Assembly: GCF_051851475.1 (NCBI RefSeq)
Contig: NZ_JBPUSJ010000013.1
Location: 1-64,000, forward strand
Length of the DNA stretch: 64,000 bases
Source of the DNA: Carboxylicivirga taeanensis
GTDB taxonomy: Bacteria; Bacteroidota; Bacteroidia; Bacteroidales; Marinilabiliaceae
Reading direction: 5' to 3'
Shown here in pieces: positions 37,293 through 47,475 of the stretch. The position numbers were made by a program, and so were the translations under genes. Numbering within the stretch: the first letter of the stretch is position 1; the number at the start of each line of letters is the position of its first letter. The notes under the pieces are model-generated. The model ran no database searches. It saw only the letters and a list, made by a program, of their open reading frames with translations, and was not told where the DNA came from.

Positions 37293-38417
37293 ATGAGCAC
37301 TCAAAATAACAATGCGTCTAAAGAACATGAGGCACTGAGCATTATCAAGGATGATGAAATAGATTTGGTGGCCTTGGCTAAAACCATATGGAACGGACGA
37401 AAAACCATTTACTACAGTGTAGCGGTTTGTGTGTTTATCGGACTTTTAGTGGCCTTTCTTTCTAAACCAAAGTATGAGGCCTATGCGACGCTACTACCCT
37501 CAGAGGAAAAAGATATGATGGGCAAGTTAGGAGGACTTGGAGCTTTGGCAGGTATGGCAGGTGTTGACATTGGTTCCATGATGGGCGGTCCCGCAAGTGG
37601 CATCCCGGCTGAGATATATCCATCAGTAGTGGAAAGCTATCCGTTTAAAAAAGAGCTGGTGCATCAAAAATTTCATTTCGAAGCCTTTCAGGAGCCTGTT
37701 TCCATCTATGAATATGCGCTTCTGGATACGGTTGAATCAACAGGCGATAAGGTTCTAAAATACACCATCAAATTGCCATGGACCATTAAAAAGGCCATAC
37801 AAGGAGAAAAGGAGGCTGCTACCATACCCGATTATGGGGTGTTGCATCTCTCTAAAGAAGAATTATTCGCCTTGTCTTTTGTGCAAGATCTTATTTTAAT
37901 AGAAGTTGATAAAAAAACAGGTCTAATCAATGTTTCAGCCGAGGCTGGAGAGCCTGTGTTTGTCGCACAGTTCGTTCAAAAAGCCATTGACTTGTTGCAG
38001 AATTATGTGATTGATTACAAAACCAAACAAGCTCGTCAGAACCTGGAGTTTATACAGGAGCGATACTTCGAAAAGGAAAAGGAGTACCTGTCAGCCAGAG
38101 AAGCTTTTTTTCAGTATAAGGATAAACACCGGAATATGGTGTCTGAGCGCATTAATATTGAATACGAACAGCTCAAAGATGAATATGAGATAACAGGTAG
38201 TATCTATAAAAGCCTATCTACTCAGTTAGAACAGGCTAAAATTAAGATTAAAGAAGAAACCCCTGTTTTTACGGTGATTGAACCGGCTAAGGTGCCAGTC
38301 GACAAGAGTTGGCCTAAAAAAAGTATCATACTAGTAGTGAGTGTGTTTTTAGGTGGGTTTATTGGTTTAGGACTGATATTTGGTAAGTTAGTTTGGGTGA
38401 GTTTTAGAGGAAACTAG
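37293..38417 (+). CDS. Wzz-type chain-length determinant / co-polymerase
   Basis: The 374-residue inner-membrane protein of the polysaccharide co-polymerase family has two transmembrane helices (about 48-70, VAVCVFIGLLVAFLS, and about 343-367, IILVVSVFLGGFIGLGLIFG) bracketing a long periplasmic coiled-coil region (EEYLS...DEYEI helix block). The proline-rich stretch PVDKSWPKK precedes helix 2, as expected of Wzz. There is no C-terminal tyrosine kinase domain. It controls polymer length together with the SLBB export protein immediately upstream. Confidence 0.9.
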   Translation: MSTQNNNASKEHEALSIIKDDEIDLVALAKTIWNGRKTIYYSVAVCVFIGLLVAFLSKPKYEAYATLLPSEEKDMMGKLGGLGALAGMAGVDIGSMMGGPASGIPAEIYPSVVESYPFKKELVHQKFHFEAFQEPVSIYEYALLDTVESTGDKVLKYTIKLPWTIKKAIQGEKEAATIPDYGVLHLSKEELFALSFVQDLILIEVDKKTGLINVSAEAGEPVFVAQFVQKAIDLLQNYVIDYKTKQARQNLEFIQERYFEKEKEYLSAREAFFQYKDKHRNMVSERINIEYEQLKDEYEITGSIYKSLSTQLEQAKIKIKEETPVFTVIEPAKVPVDKSWPKKSIILVVSVFLGGFIGLGLIFGKLVWVSFRGN

Positions 38418-38422
38418 AAAAT

Positions 38423-39694
38423 ATGGATAAAATAGCAGTAATTGGACTTGGTTACGTCGGTTTACCCTTAGCTGTTGAATTTGCTAAGTTCTATACGACA
38501 ATAGGGTTTGATATAAATAAAGAGAGAGTCAGTGAATTAAATAAAGGACATGATTGTACTTTAGAGGTTGATCATGAGTTGCTTGTTTCAGTTCTTGACA
38601 AACAGGATAAAGGACTTTTTTGTACCTATGAAGAGAGCGAGATTAAGAAAGCAAACATTTATATTATTACTGTACCAACACCAATTGACAATAATAATCG
38701 GCCAGACTTAACTCCTCTTATTAAGGCTAGTGAAACAGTAGGTAGAGTGTTGAAGGACGGGGATATTGTGATTTATGAGTCAACAGTATATCCGGGAGCT
38801 ACAGAAGAGGAATGTATACCAGTGTTAGAAAGGGTCTCAGGTTTCGTTTATAATAAGGATTTCTACTGTGGATATTCACCCGAAAGAATTAATCCTGGCG
38901 ATAAAGAACATACGGTATCAAAAATACTTAAGGTGACATCAGGGTCAACACCTGAAATAGCCCAAAAAGTTGATGAGTTATATAAGTCAATTATAACAGC
39001 AGGAACTCATTTGGCTCCATCAATAAAGGTGGCAGAAGCAGCTAAGGTCATTGAGAATTCACAGCGTGATATTAATATTGCCTTTGTTAATGAATTATCA
39101 AAAATTTTTAATCTTTTAGATATAGATACAGAAGCCGTCTTAGAAGCGGCTGGAACCAAATGGAACTTCTTACCATTTAAACCGGGTTTAGTTGGAGGAC
39201 ATTGTATTGGAGTTGATCCATATTATTTAGCACAAAAAGCCCAAGAGGTTGGTTATCATCCAGAGATAATATTAGCAGGAAGGCGATTAAATGATGGTAT
39301 GGGAGCGTATGTTGCTAAAAACTTTATTAAAGAATTAATTAAAGCAGATTGTAAAATAAAAGATGCAAATGTCCTTGTTTTAGGGATTACTTTTAAAGAA
39401 AACTGTCCTGACATTAGGAATACAAGAGTTGTAGATATTATTGATGAACTTGAAGGCTATGGTGTAAATGTTGATGTTTATGACCCTTGGGCAGAGATGA
39501 ATGAGGTAAAAGAAGAATACGGAATTCGATTAATCGAACAGTTGGATAATAAAAGATACAATGGTATTATATTGGCCGTAGCGCACCAGGAATTTTTAAA
39601 GTTGAATATTGATAGTATAAAAATGGATGCTAGCTCTATTGTTTTTGATGTAAAAGCAATACTTCCTAAAAATCAGATTACGGCAAGACTGTAA
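38423..39694 (+). CDS. wbpA: UDP-N-acetylglucosamine 6-dehydrogenase (WbpA/TviB type)
   Basis: The 423-residue nucleotide-sugar dehydrogenase oxidises C6 of UDP-HexNAc to the uronic acid using two NAD+. It shows the Rossmann GxGxxG (VIGLGYVGLPL), the PTPID loop, ESTVYPG and the catalytic Cys261 in GLVGGHCIGVDPYYL. Length is standard for the UDP-GlcNAc branch. The three following genes match WbpE, WbpD and WbpB. Together they would give UDP-GlcNAc(3NAc)A, so UDP-GlcNAc is the likely substrate. First of the more AT-rich sugar genes. Confidence 0.9.
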   Translation: MDKIAVIGLGYVGLPLAVEFAKFYTTIGFDINKERVSELNKGHDCTLEVDHELLVSVLDKQDKGLFCTYEESEIKKANIYIITVPTPIDNNNRPDLTPLIKASETVGRVLKDGDIVIYESTVYPGATEEECIPVLERVSGFVYNKDFYCGYSPERINPGDKEHTVSKILKVTSGSTPEIAQKVDELYKSIITAGTHLAPSIKVAEAAKVIENSQRDINIAFVNELSKIFNLLDIDTEAVLEAAGTKWNFLPFKPGLVGGHCIGVDPYYLAQKAQEVGYHPEIILAGRRLNDGMGAYVAKNFIKELIKADCKIKDANVLVLGITFKENCPDIRNTRVVDIIDELEGYGVNVDVYDPWAEMNEVKEEYGIRLIEQLDNKRYNGIILAVAHQEFLKLNIDSIKMDASSIVFDVKAILPKNQITARL

Positions 39695-39758
39695 GTTGGA
39701 TAAATTAGAATCATTAAATGAAAAATAGTTAACGAAGCTTATAATTATTGGATTCTTT

Positions 39759-40892
39759 ATGAAGGTACAGATGGTTGATCTTAAAGGTCAGTATGAAAGA
39801 ATAAAAACCGATGTTGATAATGCAATACAAGAGGTAATTAATAATACTTCGTTTATTAACGGTAAACAAGTAGCCGAATTTGCCGTAGAACTGGCTAAGT
39901 ATAATAACGTCAATTATGCAGTGCCATGTGCCAATGGTACCGATGCATTGCAAATTGCCATGATGGTTCTGAATTTGCAGCCAGGCGATGAAGTTATCGT
40001 GCCTGTTCATACATATGTGGCCACTGCTGAAGCAATTGCTCTATTAAAGCTGGAGCCTGTATTTGTGGATGTAGATGAGAAGTTATTTACAATTAGTGTA
40101 GAACAAATTGAAAAAAAGATTACATCAAAAACAAAGGCTATAGTTCCCGTGCACTTATACGGACAATGTGCGGATATGGAAGGGATTTTAGACATTGCCA
40201 GAAGACATAATCTTTTTGTAATTGAAGATACAGCGCAGGCTATAGGAGCAGAATATACCTTTTCTGATGGTACAAGAAAGAAAGCAGGAACTATGGGGGA
40301 TATAGGCTGTACATCTTTTTTTCCATCGAAAAATTTGGGATGTTATGGTGATGGAGGAGCCATGTTAATTAATGATGAACAATTGGCCAAAAAAGCTAAA
40401 ATGATTGCCAGTCATGGGCAGAGTATTAAATACCATCATGATATTGTTGGTTGTAATTCAAGGCTAGATACTATTCAGGCGGCGATTCTTAATGTTAAAC
40501 TACCTTATTTGGACGATTATAACAAGGCACGTCAAGAAGCAGCTGCTATTTATGATCAAGAGTTTCATAATATGGAGGAAATAAGTATACCTGCTAGAGC
40601 AAGCTACTCAAGCCATGTTTACCATCAATACACAATTAAGGTAAAAGGGGTTAATAGGGATGCATTAATAGACAAACTGACTGAAAATGGCATACCAAGC
40701 ATGATTTATTATCCGATTCCATTGCATCGTCAAAAAGCATATTTACAGAATAATTCAGATGCAGTGAATTATCCGATAACAGAGGAGCTTTCAAAAACAG
40801 TATTGTCGTTGCCAATTCATACGGAGATGACTAAAGACATGCAGGATTTTATTGTTAGTGGTGTTAAAGAATCTATTAAAGCGCTTAAATGA
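39759..40892 (+). CDS. wbpE: DegT/DnrJ/EryC1 sugar aminotransferase (WbpE type)
   Basis: The 377-residue PLP-dependent aminotransferase adds an amino group to C3 of the 3-keto-uronic acid made by a WbpB-like oxidase. The PLP lysine is Lys191 in SFFPSKNLGCYGDGG. CANGTDALQIA, EDTAQAIGAEY and GCNSRLDTIQAAIL are family segments. Its stop overlaps the start of the acetyltransferase gene by four bases (ATGA), supporting coupled synthesis of the pathway enzymes. Confidence 0.92.
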   Translation: MKVQMVDLKGQYERIKTDVDNAIQEVINNTSFINGKQVAEFAVELAKYNNVNYAVPCANGTDALQIAMMVLNLQPGDEVIVPVHTYVATAEAIALLKLEPVFVDVDEKLFTISVEQIEKKITSKTKAIVPVHLYGQCADMEGILDIARRHNLFVIEDTAQAIGAEYTFSDGTRKKAGTMGDIGCTSFFPSKNLGCYGDGGAMLINDEQLAKKAKMIASHGQSIKYHHDIVGCNSRLDTIQAAILNVKLPYLDDYNKARQEAAAIYDQEFHNMEEISIPARASYSSHVYHQYTIKVKGVNRDALIDKLTENGIPSMIYYPIPLHRQKAYLQNNSDAVNYPITEELSKTVLSLPIHTEMTKDMQDFIVSGVKESIKALK

Positions 40893-41467
40893 AAAACAAA
40901 TATTTCGCACATGAAACCGCCGTTATAGATGAAGGGTGTCAGATAGGAAGCGAAACAAAAATCTGGCATTTTTCTCATATCATGAGTAACTGTATCATCG
41001 GTAATGCTTGTAATATTGGTCAAAACGTTGTTGTATCACCTGAGGTTAGACTTGGAAATAAAGTTAAAGTTCAGAATAATGTTTCAATTTATACCGGGGT
41101 GACTTGTGATGATGATGTGTTTTTAGGGCCGTCCATGGTCTTTACTAATGTGACGAATCCGAGAAGTGCTATTAATCGTAGAGGGCAATATGCAAGGACA
41201 CATGTTGGCAAAGGAGCATCAATAGGAGCCAATGCAACTATCGTTTGTGGTCATGATATTGGGGAATATGCCTTCATCGGGGCAGGTGCAGTGGTAACTA
41301 AAAATGTTCCGCCTTATGCCTTAGTAGTGGGTAACCCTAGTAAACAGATTGGATGGATGAGTGAATATGGACATCGCCTGAAGTTTGACGATGATAATAT
41401 TGCAAGCTGTCCCGAGAGTAAAGAAAGGTATCAATTGATTAATAATAGCGTAAGAAAAACTATCTAA
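40889..41467 (+). CDS. wbpD: UDP-sugar N-acetyltransferase (WbpD type, left-handed beta helix)
   Basis: The 192-residue hexapeptide-repeat protein has repeated [IVL]-G-x4 turns: IGSETKIWHFSHI, IGNACNIGQNVVV, IGANATIVCGHDIGEYAFIG. It should acetylate the 3-amino group of UDP-GlcNAc(3NH2)A using acetyl-CoA. The conserved NVTNPRS segment with the following Arg is typical of WbpD/PglD-like enzymes of this pathway. It is coupled to the aminotransferase upstream, and the oxidoreductase follows after one base. Confidence 0.92.
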   Translation: MKNKYFAHETAVIDEGCQIGSETKIWHFSHIMSNCIIGNACNIGQNVVVSPEVRLGNKVKVQNNVSIYTGVTCDDDVFLGPSMVFTNVTNPRSAINRRGQYARTHVGKGASIGANATIVCGHDIGEYAFIGAGAVVTKNVPPYALVVGNPSKQIGWMSEYGHRLKFDDDNIASCPESKERYQLINNSVRKTI

Positions 41468-41468
41468 T

Positions 41469-42437
41469 ATGAAGAACTTTGCTTTAATTGGAGCATCCGG
41501 ATATATTGCTCCTCGACATTTAAAGGCAATTAAAGAAACAGGCAACAATCTTATTGCTGCATTAGATCCTTATGATGGAGTTGGTATTATGGATAGTTTT
41601 TTTCCAAATGCAGACTTTTTTGTTGAGACAGAACGTTTTGATCGGCATATTGAGATGTTGAAATATGACAAAGGTGTTCGAGTTGATTACATGAGTATTT
41701 GTACCCCAAATTATTTGCATGATGCACACATCCGAATGGCCTTAAGACGTGATGCGGATGCTATTTGTGAAAAGCCACTGGTACTAAACCCATGGAATAT
41801 TGATGCTTTAGCACGAATGGAAGAAGAATCTGGGCGGAAAATCAATAATATATTACAATTACGTGTTCATCCAAGTATAATTGCCCTTAAAGAGAAGATT
41901 GAGAATGGACCTCAGGATAAGATCTATGATGTTGATTTAACCTATCTGACTTCTCGGGGACATTGGTATTACACGTCCTGGAAGGGAGATGTGTCGAAGT
42001 CAGGTGGTATTGCTACCAATATTGGAGTACACTTCTATGATATGTTATCTTTTATATTTGGAAAGGTAACCAAAAATGTGGTGCATGTTCATACGCATGA
42101 TCGGGCAGCAGGGTATCTGGAGTTTGACCGTGCTCGGGTGCGTTGGTTTTTATCCATAAATGATCAGGTATTGCCCGAAGAGGTGATTGCCAAGGGACAG
42201 CGTACTTATCGTTCCATTACAATTGAAGGCGAAGAGTTAGAGTTTAGCGGTGGTTTTACCGATTTACATACCCGAAGCTACGAAGAAATATTGAAGGGTA
42301 ATGGATACGGTGTTGAAGCGCCGCGCCAGGCCATTGAAATTGTTCATTCAATCCGTCATGAGAAGCCGGTTGGCCTAAAAGGAGACTACCATCCCTTTGC
42401 AAAGAAGCCATTGGCAAAACACCCATTTGATAAATAA
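41469..42437 (+). CDS. wbpB: Gfo/Idh/MocA sugar 3-dehydrogenase (WbpB type)
   Basis: The 322-residue NAD-dependent oxidase converts UDP-GlcNAcA C3 hydroxyl to ketone, feeding the aminotransferase. The N-terminal Rossmann segment (ALIGASGYIAPRHLKAI) is typical of the WbpB group, which has SGYIAPRH rather than GxGxxG. The CEKPLVL motif carries the conserved lysine, and GGIATNIGVHFYDML the family histidine. It completes the four-enzyme set wbpA-wbpE-wbpD-wbpB. No WbpI-type epimerase is found in the window. Confidence 0.92.
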   Translation: MKNFALIGASGYIAPRHLKAIKETGNNLIAALDPYDGVGIMDSFFPNADFFVETERFDRHIEMLKYDKGVRVDYMSICTPNYLHDAHIRMALRRDADAICEKPLVLNPWNIDALARMEEESGRKINNILQLRVHPSIIALKEKIENGPQDKIYDVDLTYLTSRGHWYYTSWKGDVSKSGGIATNIGVHFYDMLSFIFGKVTKNVVHVHTHDRAAGYLEFDRARVRWFLSINDQVLPEEVIAKGQRTYRSITIEGEELEFSGGFTDLHTRSYEEILKGNGYGVEAPRQAIEIVHSIRHEKPVGLKGDYHPFAKKPLAKHPFDK

Positions 42438-42443
42438 GCGTAG

Positions 42444-43703
42444 TTGATTACAAAGATTAAAGATAAATGGAAGTCATCAGAGTTTTTACGTAATGTAATG
42501 ACTCTGATGAGTGGAACTGCTTTTGCGCAGGCTATGCCTATAGTTTTCACACCAATCTTTGCAAGGCTGTATACGCCTGAAGAATATTCTAGATTAGGGA
42601 TTTTTATTGCACAAGTTTCGGTTGTTAATGTCATCTTATTATTAAGATATGAGTTCTCAATTTTATTGCCCAAGGAAGATAGAGATGCTAATAAAATCTA
42701 CATGGGCAATTACATCATTTTAATATTTACTGTGTTCATATCCACAATTGGATTGTACATATATAATTATAGATTTGATAATTCAAATTGGGATACTTTA
42801 ACCGGCATTCTGATAACATTTTATTTGATTTCTTATGGTATTATCTTAAATAGTACATTTATTCTGAATAGGATGAGAAACTATAAAAGAATATCATTAG
42901 CAAAGGTGTTCAGAGCAATTGTAATAATTATTCTAAATTTCTCAATGTTATGGCTGGATCGCAGTAGAGGATTAATTTATGCATATGTCTTAGGAACACT
43001 CATAGAAAGTATAATCCTTCTTCGGGGTGATCCTATGTTAAAGAAGATGAAGGATTTTACTTTTGATTATAGGTTAAATTTAAAATATAGAAAATTTCCA
43101 CTAATCGATATGCCATCAGCATTGATTAACGCTGCATCTTGGCAAATACCTTTTTTTATTCTTCCAATATATTTTAATGATAACGAAATTGGTCAATTTT
43201 TTCAGGCAGTAAAAATTGTTGGAATACCCGTAACTTTTATTGCGTCTTCAATTGGTCAAGTATATTTTAAAGAACTTTCAATATGCAAAACAAGTGAAAG
43301 TGCGTTTATTCTGACAAAGACTGTGATATTAAGGTTGAGCTTGATTAGTTCGTGTATTTTTGTACCTGCGGCATTTTTATTTCCAGTGATTATGCCCTTA
43401 GCGTTAGGTCCAGAATGGAGCCTGGCTGGTAAATTAGCATCTTGGTTGTCTTTGTGGATATTATTTCAATTAGTAACATCATCCATATCGTCAGTGTTTA
43501 ACGTGTATGGACTTCAGATGGTTGCAATGGTTATCAATATTGTTTTGCTTCTGCTCAGATTTAGTCTTTTGTTCTTTTGGGGAGGGGATTATGATATAGT
43601 GAGTTTGACAATGAGATATTCAGTGTACAATGCATTGGTTTATTTCATTGTACTATTATTGATCTTTTACATTAGTAAAACAAGAAAATTAAGTTATGCG
43701 TAG
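42444..43703 (+). CDS. oligosaccharide flippase family protein (probable Wzx)
   Basis: The 419-residue protein has 12 or more predicted helices and resembles the MOP/PST flippase family that moves lipid-linked repeat units across the inner membrane. The N-terminus (SGTAFAQAMPIVFTPIFARLYTPEEY) is the most typical family stretch. The start is a TTG six bases after the wbpB stop; ATG 42498 is an alternative but would cut into helix 1. The gene is strikingly AT-rich. Assigned Wzx by family and neighbours. Confidence 0.85.
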   Translation: MITKIKDKWKSSEFLRNVMTLMSGTAFAQAMPIVFTPIFARLYTPEEYSRLGIFIAQVSVVNVILLLRYEFSILLPKEDRDANKIYMGNYIILIFTVFISTIGLYIYNYRFDNSNWDTLTGILITFYLISYGIILNSTFILNRMRNYKRISLAKVFRAIVIIILNFSMLWLDRSRGLIYAYVLGTLIESIILLRGDPMLKKMKDFTFDYRLNLKYRKFPLIDMPSALINAASWQIPFFILPIYFNDNEIGQFFQAVKIVGIPVTFIASSIGQVYFKELSICKTSESAFILTKTVILRLSLISSCIFVPAAFLFPVIMPLALGPEWSLAGKLASWLSLWILFQLVTSSISSVFNVYGLQMVAMVINIVLLLLRFSLLFFWGGDYDIVSLTMRYSVYNALVYFIVLLLIFYISKTRKLSYA

Positions 43704-43940
43704 TAACATTATGTATTTAAATATATTTTCTAAGCATATAGAGGTGAGTGGAATGCATTTTATAATGTTGCTAAATATAAAAAAATGAAAGCCTTATGTG
43801 TCAATCGCTTTATATGATGTGAATTACATGGTAAAGTACTCATAGTTAAGGCCTTAATTCTTCTCGTTGTGCTTGAAGTATTTATTTTGGTACAGATCGT
43901 TTTTTCGGTAAAGACAAAGTAAGTTTTAAATTAATGTTGT
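43704..43940. other. AT-rich intergenic gap in the polysaccharide locus
   Basis: No gene is seen. It contains the palindrome TTAAGGCCTTAA (43846-43857) and a TAGAGGTGAGTG 12-mer (43738-43749) that is identical to the start of the GA-rich tract at 53782. That match may be chance or the remains of a repeat copy. Confidence 0.4.
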
Positions 43941-45182
43941 ATGATAAAAGATATATATTTGTTTACTGATCAATACCCGTATGGAAAAGGAGAACAATTC
44001 ATTGAAAATGAGATTAAGTATGTTTCATCACGTAAAGATATAAATCTTATAATCGTACCGACTCTTATAGATGTGAATCAGCAAAGAGTTGTTCCTGAAG
44101 AAATTAAGATTGATAGGACGTTAGCTTTCTCGCTTGCTAGCAATAAATTAACTAAAAATCCAATCGTTTTTTTTAAAAGTATCGGGTTAATAGTTAAAGG
44201 TATTTTTCTTCATAAAAAGATTAAATTTAGATCACTATATCAGATAGCATGGTTTGCTCACAATGCGCAAGTTGTAAAGGAATGGGCTAAAAATAAGAAC
44301 TTGTCAAATGCTATTTTGTATACATATTGGTGCAACTTTCAGTTGTTAGGTTTAATATTGAATAATCAAGGGATTGCTATATATAGCAGAGTTCATAGGC
44401 ATGACCTATATTTTGAGGAAAATATAAATTCGTTTATCCCTTTTAGAGAATTTGTTATTAGTAAAGTACAAAGAATCTTTTCTATCTCTGAAGATGGTTG
44501 TGAATATTTAAAGAGGCAGTATGTAAAATACTCTGATAAAATAAAGTTGTCACGACTAGGAATTGAGGATACCTCAAAATGTACTACAATTATTAATCGT
44601 GAAAGAAAAGACTTTATATCAGTTGTATCGTGCTCCTACATTTCAGAAGTGAAAAGGGTTGATTTGATCGCAAAAGGATTGATAGAATTTGCGAAAGAAC
44701 AGCATGATAATCAAGTAATTTGGAATCATTTTGGTGGTGGCAATAAGGTGCTAATTGATAATATTTATAGTTCTCTGGAACATAAGCCTGAAAACCTTCA
44801 AGTAATCTTTCATGGAGATACAAAAAATGAAGATATTATTAAGTTCTATCAATTGAATTATGTAGATGTTTTTGTGAATACAAGCTCTTCCGAAGGAATA
44901 CCGGTGAGTATTATGGAGTCAATTTCTTTTGGCATTCCTGTTCTGGCCTGTAATGTTGGTGGTTTGAAAGAGATTGTATACGATAATGGTATTTTATTGG
45001 ATAAAGAATTTACTAATATTGAATTCAGCAAATCAATATCGAAAATTTTGACTAATAGCCATTATAGGACAAACAGTCGCTTAGTTTATGAAAAACTTTA
45101 TAATGCGGAAAGAAACTATGCTGATTTTTATGATGTTATCACAGATTATAATATAAGATCAGCAAAATTACTTAAAGATTAG
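43941..45182 (+). CDS. glycosyltransferase family 4
   Basis: The 413-residue predicted GT-B fold enzyme has the N-terminal acceptor domain and a C-terminal GT1-type donor domain. Signatures are HFGGGNKVL, VDVFVNTSSSEGIPVSIMESISFGIPVLACNVGGLKEIV with the family E-x7-E near residues 330-340. It should transfer a sugar from a nucleotide donor to the lipid-linked intermediate on the cytoplasmic face. Donor and acceptor are unknown. The gene is AT-rich. Confidence 0.88.
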   Translation: MIKDIYLFTDQYPYGKGEQFIENEIKYVSSRKDINLIIVPTLIDVNQQRVVPEEIKIDRTLAFSLASNKLTKNPIVFFKSIGLIVKGIFLHKKIKFRSLYQIAWFAHNAQVVKEWAKNKNLSNAILYTYWCNFQLLGLILNNQGIAIYSRVHRHDLYFEENINSFIPFREFVISKVQRIFSISEDGCEYLKRQYVKYSDKIKLSRLGIEDTSKCTTIINRERKDFISVVSCSYISEVKRVDLIAKGLIEFAKEQHDNQVIWNHFGGGNKVLIDNIYSSLEHKPENLQVIFHGDTKNEDIIKFYQLNYVDVFVNTSSSEGIPVSIMESISFGIPVLACNVGGLKEIVYDNGILLDKEFTNIEFSKSISKILTNSHYRTNSRLVYEKLYNAERNYADFYDVITDYNIRSAKLLKD

Positions 45183-45350
45183 TTTAACTTTTTTAAAAAA
45201 CTAGATTTAATTATGTAAGTAGTTAATGGGTTAGTTTGTTGTGGGTTTACGAGAAAAGGGTTTAAAATATGCATGTTGTGTATGGTCTCCTGTCAAGTAT
45301 TTGTAATTTTATTGAGCCAATAATTTTAGCCAACTATTTGTAGATGTTAT

Positions 45351-46280
45351 ATGATAAGTATTAGTGATAAAAGCATAACCGCAGTTATGTTTGTATATAA
45401 TGAAGAATTGTACATTGAAGAGATGATACAATCTATTTTAGAGCAAACTTATCCGGTAAAAGATATAATTATTGTTGACGATCAATCAACAGATAATACT
45501 GCAGAGATTGTAAAGAAGTTATCAAAGGAGACTGATGGAATTAATATTCGCTATGAGTATAATGAAAATAAGGGTAAAGTTTATGCATATGCAAAAGGTT
45601 TAAGTCTTGTTCGAACAGATTATTTCTTTGTATGCGCTGGGGATGATTATCTATATCCGAACTATGTTGAATCCTTATTAGAAGACATAAGGAAATTCAG
45701 GACTAAGTTTGTTTATGCCAGATATGTGATTGCAGATTCCTGTTTGAATGAGATAGAAAATGTATCGCGAAAGCAAAGATATTCTTACGAAGAGATGTTG
45801 GTAAATAATTACGCAGGTGGATATTTGTTTGCTCAAAGCGACGTGATTAAACATATTTTACCATTTCCATTTGCTGTACCATTTGAGGACTGGATATCTC
45901 TTCTAAAACTAATGCAAGTGTCAGAATATGCCTATTTAAGTATTAAAGTATTATTTAAATACAGGAGGCACAACAATAGCACTACAGTACAATTAAAAAG
46001 GAGTGGCGTTAAGGAACGAGACTTAAAGTTATATCAGCACATTCTTAATGATAATAGTTTCAAAAAGAATAATAAGCAGATGCAGGTATTAAAACAAAGA
46101 ATTAGGTTTTGTAAGTTAATGGGAAATGATAGGGCAAGGCTTAAAGATCTGTCCATTCTGACAAGTAGAGCGTTACTTGCCTCTGAGAAAGTGCGTGTTT
46201 TGTTATTGTTTTTACCTTTTATTTCAGGGAATGATCATATTGATAGATTATTTAAGAGGTTTAAAATGTTAAGTGCTTAA
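45351..46280 (+). CDS. glycosyltransferase family 2
   Basis: The 309-residue GT-A fold enzyme has the N-terminal VMFVYNEELYIEEMIQSI start, the IIIVDDQSTDNT nucleotide-binding stretch and the CAGDDYLYP metal-binding DxD-like motif. The C-terminal third is basic and less conserved. It likely adds one sugar of the repeat unit. The preceding gap of 168 bases holds no gene that I can see. Confidence 0.88.
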   Translation: MISISDKSITAVMFVYNEELYIEEMIQSILEQTYPVKDIIIVDDQSTDNTAEIVKKLSKETDGINIRYEYNENKGKVYAYAKGLSLVRTDYFFVCAGDDYLYPNYVESLLEDIRKFRTKFVYARYVIADSCLNEIENVSRKQRYSYEEMLVNNYAGGYLFAQSDVIKHILPFPFAVPFEDWISLLKLMQVSEYAYLSIKVLFKYRRHNNSTTVQLKRSGVKERDLKLYQHILNDNSFKKNNKQMQVLKQRIRFCKLMGNDRARLKDLSILTSRALLASEKVRVLLLFLPFISGNDHIDRLFKRFKMLSA

Positions 46281-46314
46281 TTTCTAACTAGGTTAAATTA
46301 GAGTTATTTTTTAT

Positions 46315-47475
46315 ATGAGGGTTCTGCTAATAAATGATTTTAGAGATGGAGGAGGAGCTGAAGGAGTATTTAGAGATACGGCACGCATTTTAGAATCTAA
46401 AGGGCACCACGTAAAGTGCTTTTTTGGTGCAGAACAACATCAGCCCCCTGAAAACATATTCAAGTATCTGTATAATAGCTCGGTTAAACATGATTTAAGT
46501 ATAGTGTTGAATCAATTTAAACCTGATGTAATACACATACACAACTATTACCATATCCTTTCAAGTGCTATTTTTAACTCAATAAAAAAGTACAAAAAGC
46601 AACACAACTGTAAAGTCATATTTACAGCACACGATTTTCATATCATTTGTCCTTCAAGCAACTTACTTATATATCAAAATGGAGTATCGGCTAATCTTGG
46701 ATTACCTTTTTCAATAAATAATTGGTTAATAAAAAAAATAGATAAGAGGGGGATTCAATTCTCCTTACTAAAGAAAGTAGCCTACTTTTTTGAGAAGCTT
46801 TGGGTTAAACCGCTCGATGTTGTTGATGCAATTATAACACCAAGTTTTTTTCTTAAAAACGCTTTAAACGTATGTGGGTTAAATAAGTCAATAGTATGTG
46901 TGAGGAATCCTTATTTAGGAAAAACTTTATCAAATTATATAAATAGACAAATTGATAAATTAAGTGAGATAAAATTTGTTTTTGCAGGCCGCTTATCGAG
47001 AGAAAAGGGGTTATATGAGTTTTTCAATGCAGCTATTGAAAACAATGTGAGAATTGATATAGATGTATATGGAGATGGAGAATTGCTTGATTCAATAAAA
47101 GAACTTGTTGATACTTCGAGTAAGATAAGTGTTACTTTTAAAGGGTATATTTCAAATGAAGAGTTAAAAGCTCTTCTGCCAGGTTATGATGTTTTTTTGT
47201 TGCCTTCCATTGGCTATGAGAATGCTCCATTAACAATTCCTGAAGCTGCCAGCGCCGGATTAGTCTTATTGGGAACAGATCGAGGGGGCATTAAAGAAAT
47301 GAGTGAAGAAACAAAAATACCCCACTTTTTGTATGCATCAGATAAAGAATTTCTGTCTACAATAAGCGCGTTAGAAAGGTTTTTTCAAAATAAGTCAAGA
47401 GGATTTGAGATAGATTTATCCAAATTCACTTTGGATATTTATTATACGCAGTTATTAAACTTATACAATGGTTGA
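46315..47475 (+). CDS. glycosyltransferase family 4
   Basis: The 386-residue GT-B enzyme has NDFRDGGGAEGVFRDTARIL at the N-terminus, where the GGAE loop is typical, and a C-terminal donor-binding half with FAGRLSREKGLYEF and the E-x7-E motif in PSIGYENAPLTIPEAASAG. It overlaps the following polymerase gene by eight bases, so the two are translationally linked. Substrate unknown. Confidence 0.9.
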   Translation: MRVLLINDFRDGGGAEGVFRDTARILESKGHHVKCFFGAEQHQPPENIFKYLYNSSVKHDLSIVLNQFKPDVIHIHNYYHILSSAIFNSIKKYKKQHNCKVIFTAHDFHIICPSSNLLIYQNGVSANLGLPFSINNWLIKKIDKRGIQFSLLKKVAYFFEKLWVKPLDVVDAIITPSFFLKNALNVCGLNKSIVCVRNPYLGKTLSNYINRQIDKLSEIKFVFAGRLSREKGLYEFFNAAIENNVRIDIDVYGDGELLDSIKELVDTSSKISVTFKGYISNEELKALLPGYDVFLLPSIGYENAPLTIPEAASAGLVLLGTDRGGIKEMSEETKIPHFLYASDKEFLSTISALERFFQNKSRGFEIDLSKFTLDIYYTQLLNLYNG

